63,457 bases of DNA from Candidatus Omnitrophota bacterium. Its GTDB lineage: Bacteria; Omnitrophota; Gorgyraeia; Gorgyraeales; Gorgyraeaceae. The stretch lies in NCBI GenBank assembly GCA_018819285.1, contig JAHJQM010000023.1:1-63457 (forward strand), written 5' to 3'. This document shows positions 8,529-16,058 of this stretch, in pieces (the stretch's first letter is position 1; each line of letters starts with the position of its first letter). The notes below the pieces were generated by a model. The model saw only the letters and a program-made list of their open reading frames with translations. It had not been told where the DNA came from and did no database searches. Position numbers and translations under genes: made by a program.

Positions 8529-9613
8529 ATAGTAGATGATTTTCTTGAAGGGAATTTGATGGAATAAAAACGGCTGAATTCCTCTTCCGGTATGAATATA
8601 ATAAATTTTATAAATTCCCACAGATAGTCGTATAATAAAATACGTAAAAAGATATAGGCGCATTTTCTAAAAGAAGCGGATTCTATAAGTCTCATAACGC
8701 CTTTATCCTTAACCCTATTTATAAATAATTTTAATAAAGATGCTCTTAATATACCTGGGTAAAACATCCCTAACTCTTTTTTAGATACAGGATATCCAAA
8801 TATTATTTTAACAGAAGCCAGGGAGTAATAAACAATAGAGTTTAGCCTGTTTAATCTGCTGTATTTTGATATATACGTCCAATCTATTTTTTTATCGTAT
8901 TTTTCCATTATCTTATAGATATCATATATTGGTTTTAATGAGAATGGCTTATTAAATCTTCTTAAATGAAGCGTAAGCGAGAATATAGTATCTTCCGGAG
9001 AGAGGATATTTAAAAAAGCATTATCATGCTCAATTTTTTGCAGTCTATTCCATAGCTCAGGTAAAATAATTTTATTTGGCCTTGGAACTGCAAGATCCCA
9101 ATGCAGCTCTGCCATATAGGTGCTGAAAAAAGGCAGATGATGGTAATGGTCAGTATAATATTCTTCTGAAAAATTACCAAGAGCCGCTTTATAGCCAAGA
9201 CCTTGCATGAGCTGTTTAGCTTTTTCTAGATCGTTTTTCTTTATCAAAATATCTATATCAACCATAGGCCTGCTTAAGTCGCTTTGGAAAATGTCGAACA
9301 ATAAAGCCACACCTTTGATAGGGACCAAGGGTATGTCAGCTGTTTCAAATACATTCTGTATATCAATAAACTCTTTTTGCTTAAGCATATTATCTTTGAC
9401 TGTCATCATATAGTTGTTTTTTAGCTTAGCAAATGCAGGATAGCCAATTAATTCTTTGTATCTATCTGATGTTTTTATAGTTAAATAGGCAAGATTTGTA
9501 AGACTATGATATAGAGATTCTTTAAGGATTATCCCTAATTCAGCGTTATTTAAACTTGGAAGAGGAGAATTTTTATTCAATAAAAGACTGGATTTAGATA
9601 ATACATTAAACAT
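8456..9613 (-). CDS. Nucleotidyltransferase-fold protein (NTP_transf_5 type)
   Basis: 385 aa. The region VPIKGVALLFDIFQSDLSRPMVDIDILI holds the minimal-nucleotidyltransferase signature (KG, then R-x-x-x-DIDILI with two metal-binding Asp) typical of PF14907 proteins. These are frequent neighbours of lasso-peptide and exopolysaccharide clusters, and their exact reaction is mostly unknown. The C-terminal half is helical. It is divergent from the RiPP precursor gene with its own promoter, and the two promoters face away from a shared 250-bp region. The C-terminus overlaps the GT4 gene by 73 bp in antisense. Confidence 0.7.
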   Translation of the reverse strand: MFNVLSKSSLLLNKNSPLPSLNNAELGIILKESLYHSLTNLAYLTIKTSDRYKELIGYPAFAKLKNNYMMTVKDNMLKQKEFIDIQNVFETADIPLVPIKGVALLFDIFQSDLSRPMVDIDILIKKNDLEKAKQLMQGLGYKAALGNFSEEYYTDHYHHLPFFSTYMAELHWDLAVPRPNKIILPELWNRLQKIEHDNAFLNILSPEDTIFSLTLHLRRFNKPFSLKPIYDIYKIMEKYDKKIDWTYISKYSRLNRLNSIVYYSLASVKIIFGYPVSKKELGMFYPGILRASLLKLFINRVKDKGVMRLIESASFRKCAYIFLRILLYDYLWEFIKFIIFIPEEEFSRFYSIKFPSRKSSTIYNLRFLAMPFLLFSARSSKKSSI

Positions 9614-9630
9614 GATTATATAATGAGCTT

Positions 9631-9658
9631 ATTATAGATAGATTTGAAAAGCAAGCAA
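9631..9658 (-). promoter_or_regulatory. Sigma70-type promoter for the nucleotidyltransferase gene
   Basis: Read on the minus strand: TTGCTT, a 16-bp spacer, then TATAAT, about 18 bp before the ATG at 9613. A second TATAAT-like hexamer lies closer to the start. Confidence 0.5.
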
Positions 9659-9679
9659 AAAATAACAAGAAAAAAGGCT

Positions 9680-9707
9680 TTGCAATTGTAATATTATATG
9701 GTATAAT
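9680..9707 (+). promoter_or_regulatory. Possible upstream promoter towards the RiPP precursor
   Basis: TTGCAA, 16-bp spacer, TATAAT in a very AT-rich stretch. It would make a leader of about 150 nt before the precursor ATG. Confidence 0.35.
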
Positions 9708-9812
9708 TTATACTATAAAGGTAAACGTTTTCTAAGTTTTTAAATCATGGCCATAGATACTGTAAAAATATTAATTTTATAATTTTTTCGAAAACTTTTA
9801 AAATGATAATGC

Positions 9813-9841
9813 TTGACTAATTTTGATATATCTTTTATACT
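9813..9841 (+). promoter_or_regulatory. Strong sigma70-type promoter of the RiPP precursor
   Basis: TTGACT, 17-bp spacer, TATACT, ending 26 bp before the precursor ATG. It is followed by an AAGGAGG ribosome binding site at 9855-9861, 6 bp before the start. This is one of the best promoter-plus-RBS combinations in the window, consistent with a highly expressed small peptide. Confidence 0.7.
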
Positions 9842-9867
9842 ATTAATATAAGATAAGGAGGATATGT

Positions 9868-10020
9868 ATGGGTAAGAATAATAAAAAACAATACCAAAAG
9901 CCAGAATACAAAAAGTTTTTTAAAGAACCGCAGTTGAAAAAAGAAGGAAAACTTATTGATCAGATAGGGAAAAGCTGTTCCAGCTGTAGCACTTGTTCCA
10001 GCTGTGCCTGTGGTTCTTAG
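9868..10020 (+). CDS. Putative RiPP precursor peptide, Cys-rich C-terminus (50 aa)
   Basis: Too short for the ORF track. It is preceded by a perfect RBS (AAGGAGG) and a consensus promoter. The leader is Lys-rich and holds two tandem aromatic-x-x-Pro motifs, YQKPEYKK (Tyr9-Pro12) and FKEPQLKKEG (Phe18-Pro21-Leu23-Gly27). The second matches the lasso-type leader pattern YxxPxLxxxG that RRE domains bind. The core ends KSCSSCSTCSSCACGS, with Cys37, 40, 43, 46 and 48 interleaved with Ser/Thr. Downstream are two PqqD-like proteins, a radical SAM/SPASM enzyme, an HprK-like kinase and a B2-type protease. The Cys/Ser core suggests thioether or other radical-made crosslinks and perhaps Ser phosphorylation. 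Function unknown. Confidence 0.7.
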   Translation: MGKNNKKQYQKPEYKKFFKEPQLKKEGKLIDQIGKSCSSCSTCSSCACGS

Positions 10021-10276
10021 TCATGTTGATTCCAATCTAATATATCCTACCTGGTAATACGCACAAGAAAAAGACATAAAGGAATTCAGCCTTTCGGTTT
10101 ACATATAAGCGCAAGACAACCTGAAAACTTAATTATTTTCTTGATATTTCTTAGTCTTAGCAGTATTTTATATCATAGGGCTAAAAATAAGAAAAGGAAT
10201 GGAAGATGTGTAAGAAATTAATCAAAATATACATTTTATGTTCGATAGCGTAAGATGCGGCAATAAGGGGGATACC
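10021..10276 (+). other. Gap between precursor and first PqqD-like gene
   Basis: About 256 bp with no convincing ORF, terminator or tRNA. A short AT-rich tail precedes the ORF-track start at 10238. I see no second precursor peptide here. Confidence 0.4.
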
Positions 10277-10573
10277 GTGCTTGACAAATATGTATTGCCG
10301 GATAAAAAAATTCACTGCCGGATAATCGACGGAGAAACAGTTATTTTAAATTTTAAGGATAATACTTTTTACTTTCTCAATCCCATGGGAAGCTTTATAT
10401 GGAATTTGGCGGATGGCAAAACAAAGGTAAATAAAATCATAGGCGCCATACTTAAAGAATTCGACATCGATCATGAGACAGCAAAGAAAGATACCAGCAG
10501 CTTTATAGAGAGATTATCAAAAAAGGGCATATTGAATTTATATGATAAACCCAAAACAGCGCTTAAGAGTTAA
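10277..10573 (+). CDS. PqqD-like RiPP recognition element protein 1
   Basis: 98 aa from GTG 10277, which has AAGGGGG five bases upstream; the ORF track starts at ATG 10238 (111 aa) without an RBS. The core GETVILNFKDNTFYFLNPMGSFIWNLADG is the PqqD/coenzyme-PQQ-D winged-helix fold, which binds RiPP leader peptides and hands them to the maturase. It overlaps the second PqqD-like gene by 32 bp. In lasso pathways the equivalent is B1, which binds the YxxP motif of the leader. Confidence 0.8.
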   Translation: MLDKYVLPDKKIHCRIIDGETVILNFKDNTFYFLNPMGSFIWNLADGKTKVNKIIGAILKEFDIDHETAKKDTSSFIERLSKKGILNLYDKPKTALKS

Positions 10574-10823
10574 GTCATCCATAGTTTATACTGAATTGGA
10601 TAACAGAGAAGCTGTTCTTTTAAATTTTAAGACAAAATGTTTTTACAGGCTTAATGAGGTGGGAGCAAAAATCTGGCAGCTATTGGATGGCAAAAATACT
10701 ATTGGAGAAATAACCGATGCGATAGTAAATGAATATGATGTTGATAAGGATAAGGCATTCAATAGCGTAAATCGTCAGATAAAAAAGCTTATAAAAGAGA
10801 AGATGGTAGAAGTTGCGGTTTAA
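10542..10823 (+). CDS. PqqD-like RiPP recognition element protein 2
   Basis: 93 aa. EAVLLNFKTKCFYRLNEVGAKIWQLLDGKNTIGEI is again the PqqD fold, clearly paralogous to the preceding protein but diverged. The 32-bp overlap implies translational coupling. Two recognition proteins match the two tandem aromatic-x-x-Pro motifs in the precursor leader; alternatively one serves the radical SAM enzyme and the other the protease. Confidence 0.8.
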   Translation: MINPKQRLRVKSSIVYTELDNREAVLLNFKTKCFYRLNEVGAKIWQLLDGKNTIGEITDAIVNEYDVDKDKAFNSVNRQIKKLIKEKMVEVAV

Positions 10824-10831
10824 TAGATAAT

Positions 10832-11989
10832 ATGGAAATTATGTCGCGTTATTTTAAATTTTTTCGCGCTTTTACCCTTCAATGGCATATAACTGAGAGA
10901 TGTAATTGGAGCTGCAAGCATTGCTATAGGGAAAAAGAAAGCATGAAAGAGCTGCCATTCGCTAAATTATGCGATATCTTTTTCCAGTATCTGGATTTAC
11001 TTAAAGCTTTAAACCTGCCAAAGGGCCATTCTTATCTCAACTTTGCCGGAGGAGAACCATTTATCAGAAAAGATTTTTTCCGGTTATTGGAATTTGTAAA
11101 TAAATATAATAAAGGCAGGTTTAGTGTAGGTATTTTAACCAATGGCTCTCTTGTTAATGAAAAAAATGTCTTAAAGTTGAAATCTTTAGGCGTTAAGAGG
11201 GTACAATTGAGCCTTGAAGGCATGCGGGAAAACAATGACAATATACGTGAAGAAGGTAGTTTTGATGAGGTAGTTGAGAAAATCAAATTATTGATAAATA
11301 CAGGCATACAAACCGCTATTTCTTTTACGCTGACAAGGAAAAATATGGCTGATGTTCCTGCGGTTGTCCAGCTATGCGACAAGTTAGGAGTGGGAAAGAT
11401 TGGCATAAGGAGGTTTGTTCCTATCGGGAAGGGCAAAGAAAATAAGTTAAATTTATTAAGCCCGGCAGAATTAAGAAAGATGTATCATTGGAAGAGAAAG
11501 ATGCGTATTGAATTAATGGCGAAACATAGCAAGCTTCATATTGCCAATGGATGCGAGGATGGTATATTTAACAGCGCTTTAACAAGAGACATGGCGCGCA
11601 GGAAAGTGTACTGCGGGGTAGTTGAAGGCAGAACATTATCTTTGTTCCCCAATGGCGATGTTTTGGCATGCAGGCGGCTTCCGATAAAAGTGGGCAATGT
11701 CCTGCAAAAGAGCTTGCTGGAAATATATTTTTCTTCAGACACGTTGTGGCAGTTGAGAAATTTGAATAATGCGCACTCTTTATGCCAGAGATGCCGCAAT
11801 TTTAAATTCTGCCATGGAGGAGCGCTGTGCATAAGCCATGCATACTTTAATCAATTCTCTGTTCCGGATCCGCAATGTTGGCGCGTTTTTAAAAAGCCTC
11901 CTCTTCAAACCGCTTTTAAAGGGTGGCCGGAAAAGAAAAACCTACATATAACCACAGCCTTTAGTTCGTCTTTTGCAGATGAAAATTAA
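10832..11989 (+). CDS. Radical SAM/SPASM peptide maturase
   Basis: 385 aa. Near the N-terminus it has CNWSCKHC (Cys24, Cys28, Cys31), the cluster motif binding the SAM-cleaving 4Fe-4S centre, followed by NFAGGEPF (the GGEP SAM-binding strand). The C-terminal SPASM region, ending with CQRCRNFKFCHGGALC and a last Cys in DPQCW, would bind auxiliary clusters. The architecture matches PqqE/sactionine-type RiPP enzymes that make C-C or thioether links in a leader-bound peptide. It lies directly after the two PqqD-like genes and overlaps the next gene by 17 bp. Confidence 0.8.
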   Translation: MEIMSRYFKFFRAFTLQWHITERCNWSCKHCYREKESMKELPFAKLCDIFFQYLDLLKALNLPKGHSYLNFAGGEPFIRKDFFRLLEFVNKYNKGRFSVGILTNGSLVNEKNVLKLKSLGVKRVQLSLEGMRENNDNIREEGSFDEVVEKIKLLINTGIQTAISFTLTRKNMADVPAVVQLCDKLGVGKIGIRRFVPIGKGKENKLNLLSPAELRKMYHWKRKMRIELMAKHSKLHIANGCEDGIFNSALTRDMARRKVYCGVVEGRTLSLFPNGDVLACRRLPIKVGNVLQKSLLEIYFSSDTLWQLRNLNNAHSLCQRCRNFKFCHGGALCISHAYFNQFSVPDPQCWRVFKKPPLQTAFKGWPEKKNLHITTAFSSSFADEN

Positions 11990-12983
11990 TTTTACATCAT
12001 ATTTTAATATACGCTATAAGTTCACAGAAACATATCTGATAGGAGGTTTATCTGTAAGGATAATGACAAATAGGAGCTCTTTTTATCGCGCTACTGACAA
12101 AATGTATCTTGTCAAAGACATTGTTAAAAAAAAGCAACCTGATATTGCCATGGCAGTCATTTCAGTCGAGCGCCTTTCTCAGATTCCTATAGATATGCCG
12201 CACGAAACAGATTGGCAGCCTGGAGTCTCTGAAGATTTTAAAGGGCCTCAGTATTTTAAAAATATCAAAGATATCAGATATCTCAGGCATCTTGGAAATT
12301 ATGGTGAAATTGCGCCCATGGCGGGGATTTGCCATCAAAATAAAATTTTATTGTTTATCGCAGGCCAGAATAAACCCATGAGTTTTAGAAATTCCATCCG
12401 CATTATATTGCTGTATTTTTTTAGATGCAGAGGTTTTTTTGCCTTACATACAGCTTATTTGACAAAGGATAAGGTTAGTATATTATTTCCTGGCAATAGC
12501 GGATGCGGGAAAACCACTATTTCTATGAATCTTGCCAAGTCTGGTTTTATTTGCCGTGGAGATGATATATCATTTTTATGCCGTTCAAATTCTAAGATAA
12601 AGGCTTATCCGTTTCCAACCAGAATGCTGCGCAGGGATTATAAAAAGGACACGAGAGTATGCATAAGGCACAAAACTTATTATAAAACAGCCTCTACTCC
12701 AGATTTTATTGTCTTTCCAGAGATAACACATAAAAAGAAAAGTAAACTTATACCTCTTTCTTCAAATGAAGCGATGATGAAGATAATCGGAAATCTCATG
12801 TTCTCATCTCTTGAGCCGGTTAGAGATGATCATGTTAAAGCTATGGAGATTTTAAAAAAGCTGGTTAAACAATGCTGTTCTTATCTGCTTCTTGGCGGAA
12901 AAGATATAATAAAGTCCCCTACTAATTTATCTTTGATTTTAAAGAGGTTGATAAAACATAAATATGAAGATATGCATTATTAG
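11973..12983 (+). CDS. HprK-related serine kinase-like protein
   Basis: 336 aa. The C-terminal half has a P-loop, FPGNSGCGKTT (residues about 173-182), then CRGDDISF, resembling the HPr kinase/phosphorylase catalytic domain with its acidic pair. The N-terminal 150 residues are family-specific. HprK homologues in lasso clusters (paeninodin type) phosphorylate a C-terminal serine of the peptide. The precursor here ends in a Ser- and Cys-rich core, so a peptide-kinase role is a reasonable inference. It overlaps the radical SAM gene by 17 bp and the glycosyltransferase by 20 bp. Confidence 0.7.
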   Translation: MQMKINFTSYFNIRYKFTETYLIGGLSVRIMTNRSSFYRATDKMYLVKDIVKKKQPDIAMAVISVERLSQIPIDMPHETDWQPGVSEDFKGPQYFKNIKDIRYLRHLGNYGEIAPMAGICHQNKILLFIAGQNKPMSFRNSIRIILLYFFRCRGFFALHTAYLTKDKVSILFPGNSGCGKTTISMNLAKSGFICRGDDISFLCRSNSKIKAYPFPTRMLRRDYKKDTRVCIRHKTYYKTASTPDFIVFPEITHKKKSKLIPLSSNEAMMKIIGNLMFSSLEPVRDDHVKAMEILKKLVKQCCSYLLLGGKDIIKSPTNLSLILKRLIKHKYEDMHY

Positions 12984-14205
12984 CAAATATCCTCCAATAG
13001 AAGGCGGGGTATCGTCCGGGATATACTGGTTAGCCAGAGGATTGGGCGAATTAAATCATAAGGTGCACGTTGTTACTAATTGTATGGAGGTTGAAGAGGG
13101 TTACCGCGAGGAAATCTTAGAAGATGAGCCTGGCCAATTTGAACCAAAGAATGTAAAGGTGCATAGCACAACTCTCAATACGCCATTTTTTATTCCTTCA
13201 TACAATCCGTATCTCTCAAAGTTAGTCAATATAGCTATAGAGGTTATAAGAAAATACGACATAGACCTTATCTATTCAGAATATCTTATGCCTTATGGAG
13301 CGGCGGGTTTAATGGCAAAGTATATTACTAAAAAACCATTTATGGCCGCTCATGCTGGAAGCGATATAACTCGGTTATTTGATTCGCCGTCTTTAAAGTC
13401 GTTTTTTATAGAAATATTTAAAGGTGCTGATAAGATATCGACTACGCAGCTGAGCAGCCAGAAAATTTTAAGGAGATGTAAAATAAGCCGGGATAAATTT
13501 ATATTTGGGTTACGCAGATCCATAGACCTTAAAGCGTTTCACCCTGATGTTAAGCCATTAGGCATATCTTTATATTTAAGGAAAAACAAAAAAGAGAAAC
13601 TACCAGCGTTTTTATATTTAGGCAAAGTTTCAAAGCTTAAAAAATCCTTTAATTTTGTAGATGCGTGCAGTATTATAAAAAAAGAAGAATTTAGGCTGAT
13701 ATTTGTGGTGGGCAATAATGAAAGATCATTATTGCTAAGAAAGTATGTCCACTCAAAAGGATTAGGAGAGAAAGCTATATTTCTGCCTTTTCAAGCTCCA
13801 TGGAGAATGCCGGCTCTTATAAATTCAGCCACATGTGTTGTTTCTCCAGAAACCTCTGAAGAGCCTTATCTTCCAAAAAACACGCATTATCCTAAGATTG
13901 CCAGGGAGGCAATGGCATGCGGCAGGTGTGTTATTATCGGGAAAGGCGTGGCTGAAAAAGGGGTATACCGCATGCTGCAGGATGGCGTAAATAGCTATAT
14001 AGTCGATCCTGATAATACAAAGGGGTTTGCGCAAAGATTGCGTTCAATCGTAAAAAATCCTGATATAACAATAAAAATAGGCCAGGAGGCAAGGAGGTTT
14101 TCTGAAAAGACAGAGAATTTTAATGAAAGCATCCAGCAGTGGACCATGGCTTGCAAGGCGCTTTTATTAGAGCATTCTCTCAAGTCAGAAGGCAGATCGC
14201 CATGA
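12964..14205 (+). CDS. Family 4 glycosyltransferase in the RiPP cluster
   Basis: 413 aa GT-B protein. The N-terminus MKICIISKYPPIEGGVSSGIYW has the GT4 glycine loop, and the C-terminal half has ACGRCVIIGKGVAE and DGVNSYIVDPDN of the donor-binding domain. The acceptor is unknown. Overlaps at both ends (20 bp with the kinase, ATGA with the B2 gene) place it firmly in the RiPP operon, so either the peptide is glycosylated or the cluster is embedded in a glycan pathway. Confidence 0.8.
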   Translation: MKICIISKYPPIEGGVSSGIYWLARGLGELNHKVHVVTNCMEVEEGYREEILEDEPGQFEPKNVKVHSTTLNTPFFIPSYNPYLSKLVNIAIEVIRKYDIDLIYSEYLMPYGAAGLMAKYITKKPFMAAHAGSDITRLFDSPSLKSFFIEIFKGADKISTTQLSSQKILRRCKISRDKFIFGLRRSIDLKAFHPDVKPLGISLYLRKNKKEKLPAFLYLGKVSKLKKSFNFVDACSIIKKEEFRLIFVVGNNERSLLLRKYVHSKGLGEKAIFLPFQAPWRMPALINSATCVVSPETSEEPYLPKNTHYPKIAREAMACGRCVIIGKGVAEKGVYRMLQDGVNSYIVDPDNTKGFAQRLRSIVKNPDITIKIGQEARRFSEKTENFNESIQQWTMACKALLLEHSLKSEGRSP

Positions 14206-14606
14206 AAGATATTTTTCTTTTTGCAAGAGTTTCTTATCTATTTTTTATCCTGCCAGTCATAATACATATAAAACCTCTTCCTGAAATCCTTAAATCATGG
14301 ACGCCTTGCATGTCTCCTAAATTAAGAGAATGGGATATATTAAAGATAACAAAATATCTTGATTTATTTTTTAAGCTGCGAGCGCTATTTTTTAGCAGGC
14401 GAGGGACCTGTCTTAAAAGATCTCTGATTCTTTATAAATTTTTGAGGGAAAAAGGCATTGAAGTCAGGATTAATATAGGCGTAAAAGGCGACAATAAAAA
14501 GATATATGGCCATGCCTGGCTTACGCTAGATGATAAACCATACCTTGCGCAGCCGCAGATAAACGAAGATTTTAAGGTATGTTTTATTTTTCCTCCCCAT
14601 GATTGA
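14202..14606 (+). CDS. Lasso-B2-type transglutaminase-fold peptidase
   Basis: 134 aa from ATG 14202, which overlaps the upstream stop (ATGA); the ORF-track start at 14139 lies inside the previous gene. GTCLKRSLILYKFL holds the catalytic Cys70 and YGHAWLTLDD holds His104 and Asp110, the Cys-His-Asp triad of PF13471 (transglutaminase-like core 3). Lasso B2 proteins cut the leader from the core with help from the PqqD-like B1. There is a hydrophobic N-terminus (residues 5-23). It is the likely leader peptidase of this cluster. Confidence 0.8.
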   Translation: MKDIFLFARVSYLFFILPVIIHIKPLPEILKSWTPCMSPKLREWDILKITKYLDLFFKLRALFFSRRGTCLKRSLILYKFLREKGIEVRINIGVKGDNKKIYGHAWLTLDDKPYLAQPQINEDFKVCFIFPPHD

Positions 14607-14644
14607 TTTAGCGGCTAAAGAATTTATTTCCATCAAGCATATGT

Positions 14645-15583
14645 ATGATATCCATAATAATAGTAAATTATAATAGAAAATATTTGTTGAAAGACTGCAT
14701 AGATTCTATAAAGGCGCAGAGTTTTAGAGATATAGAAATAATAGTAGTGGATAACGGTTCTTCAGATGGCAGCATTGACACAGCTAGCGCTTATTATCCT
14801 GAAGTTAAATTATTACAAAATACAGAAAACTTATTTTTTTGCAAAGCAAATAATCAGGGCGTAAAAGAGACAAAGGGGGATTTTATCCTGTGTTTAAACA
14901 GCGATTGCGTGTTGGATAAGGATTATTTAAAGGAGGCACTCAGCTCTTTTGATCTAGATGAAAAGATAGGCATGGTAAGCGGTAAGATTCTCAGGACGGA
15001 TAAGAAGACAATAGACTCCGCAGGGTTATTTGTAGCAAGGAACAGAAAACCGTTAGAAAGAGGATATGGAAAACATGATAAAGGACAATACGAAAGGCCG
15101 GAATATATATTTGGCGTAAGTGGCTCATGTATGCTTATGAAAAAAATCATGATGGACGATATAAAAGATAAGAACGGGTATTTTGATGAAACCTTTGAGA
15201 TATACTATGAAGACTTAGATTTATGCTGGAGGGCTCAGAAAAAGGGCTGGAAGGCGTATTATAACCCAAAGGCAATAGCGTATCATGAGAGAGGCGCGAC
15301 AGCAATTGTTCATCCTGTCCAACGTAGTGAATCGTCTACGGCGACTCACGGTTTTAGAGGCTATGAATTCAGGCGTATATCAGAGGAATTGAGAAAGAAA
15401 TATATAAGAAATAGATATAAGTGTATAAAAAAAAATGACTCTATGGCAGGATATTTAATAAACTTGCCGTTTATACTATCCTACGAAATTAAGATATATA
15501 GTTATTTAGTTCTCGACTTGGTCTTTAGACTAGCTCGAACAATATGTCCCAAGCGAAGCAGAGAAGAAGAAAAATTTCCTTGA
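14645..15583 (+). CDS. Family 2 glycosyltransferase (rhamnosyltransferase-like)
   Basis: 312 aa. GT2 start MISIIIVNYNRKYLLKDC, then VVDNGSSDGS, the metal-binding LNSDCVLD, SGSCMLMK and the acidic FEIYYEDLDLCWRAQ. Near residue 220 the segment IVHPVQRSESSTATH interrupts where the family usually has a short His/Gly motif; the DNA there is a rough inverted repeat, so it may be an inserted palindrome. It is the last gene of the accessory block before rpsO. Confidence 0.85.
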   Translation: MISIIIVNYNRKYLLKDCIDSIKAQSFRDIEIIVVDNGSSDGSIDTASAYYPEVKLLQNTENLFFCKANNQGVKETKGDFILCLNSDCVLDKDYLKEALSSFDLDEKIGMVSGKILRTDKKTIDSAGLFVARNRKPLERGYGKHDKGQYERPEYIFGVSGSCMLMKKIMMDDIKDKNGYFDETFEIYYEDLDLCWRAQKKGWKAYYNPKAIAYHERGATAIVHPVQRSESSTATHGFRGYEFRRISEELRKKYIRNRYKCIKKNDSMAGYLINLPFILSYEIKIYSYLVLDLVFRLARTICPKRSREEEKFP

Positions 15584-15627
15584 CCATAATCTTTGGGCAT
15601 AGTATAATCTGAAATTGGAGGTTAAAA

Positions 15628-15894
15628 GTGATAGTAAAGGAAAGAAAAAAAGAGGTAATAAAGAAGTTTGCTGAACACGAAAAAGATACTGGTTCCTGTA
15701 ATGTGCAGATAGCAATACTTACAGAAAGGATCAATGGCCTTACAGATCATTTCAAGTCCCATAAGAAGGACTTTAATTCAAGGGTCGGGCTTTTACGTAT
15801 GGTTGGCAAGAGAAAAAGGCTTCTGGATTATCTTAAGAAAGAAAACCCGGAAAAATACCGCGAACTCGCTGATAAGCTGAGTTTGAAAAAATAA
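15628..15894 (+). CDS. rpsO: 30S ribosomal protein S15
   Basis: 88 aa, the usual length for S15. It contains DTGSCNVQIAILTERI and SRVGLLRMVGKRKRLLDYL, the conserved 16S-rRNA-binding helices. It starts at GTG 15628 with GGAGG seven bases upstream. It binds 16S rRNA early in 30S assembly. The rpsO-pnp pairing is conserved across bacteria. A terminator-like hairpin follows. Confidence 0.95.
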   Translation: MIVKERKKEVIKKFAEHEKDTGSCNVQIAILTERINGLTDHFKSHKKDFNSRVGLLRMVGKRKRLLDYLKKENPEKYRELADKLSLKK

Positions 15895-15897
15895 TGG

Positions 15898-15967
15898 AAG
15901 GCGGATTTAACGACCTGCTGTTAGTTTTTTAGATAGAAAGGCAAAAGGTCTTTAAGTCCGCCTTTTT
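15898..15967 (+). terminator. Rho-independent terminator after rpsO
   Basis: AAGGCGGATTTAACGACC pairs with GGTCTTTAAGTCCGCCTT (two mismatches) around a 30-base loop and runs into TTTTT. It lies directly after the rpsO stop. In other bacteria the rpsO-pnp hairpin region is also an RNase III target controlling pnp. Confidence 0.65.
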
Positions 15968-15978
15968 CATAGTATTAA

Positions 15979-16034
15979 CGCAGACTAAAGTCTGCTACTC
16001 CAAAACATGAGGGAGTAGCGAACTTTAGTTCGCG
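15979..16034. repeat. Nested inverted repeat between rpsO and pnp
   Basis: Two 23-bp arms (CGCAGACTAAAGTCTGC continuing to TACTCC, and a diverged reverse complement) surround a 10-bp centre. Each arm is itself a palindrome around ACTAAAGT, so cloverleaf and single-hairpin forms compete. It lies in the pnp leader, 16 bp before the RBS. Confidence 0.6.
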
Positions 16035-16058
16035 TAAAGATGGCAGAAAAGGAGACAT

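Noticed and set aside
9868-14606. Classical lasso peptide cluster
   Set aside because: No asparagine-synthetase-like cyclase and no core with the usual Gly1-to-Asp/Glu ring pattern; only B1/B2-like parts are shared.
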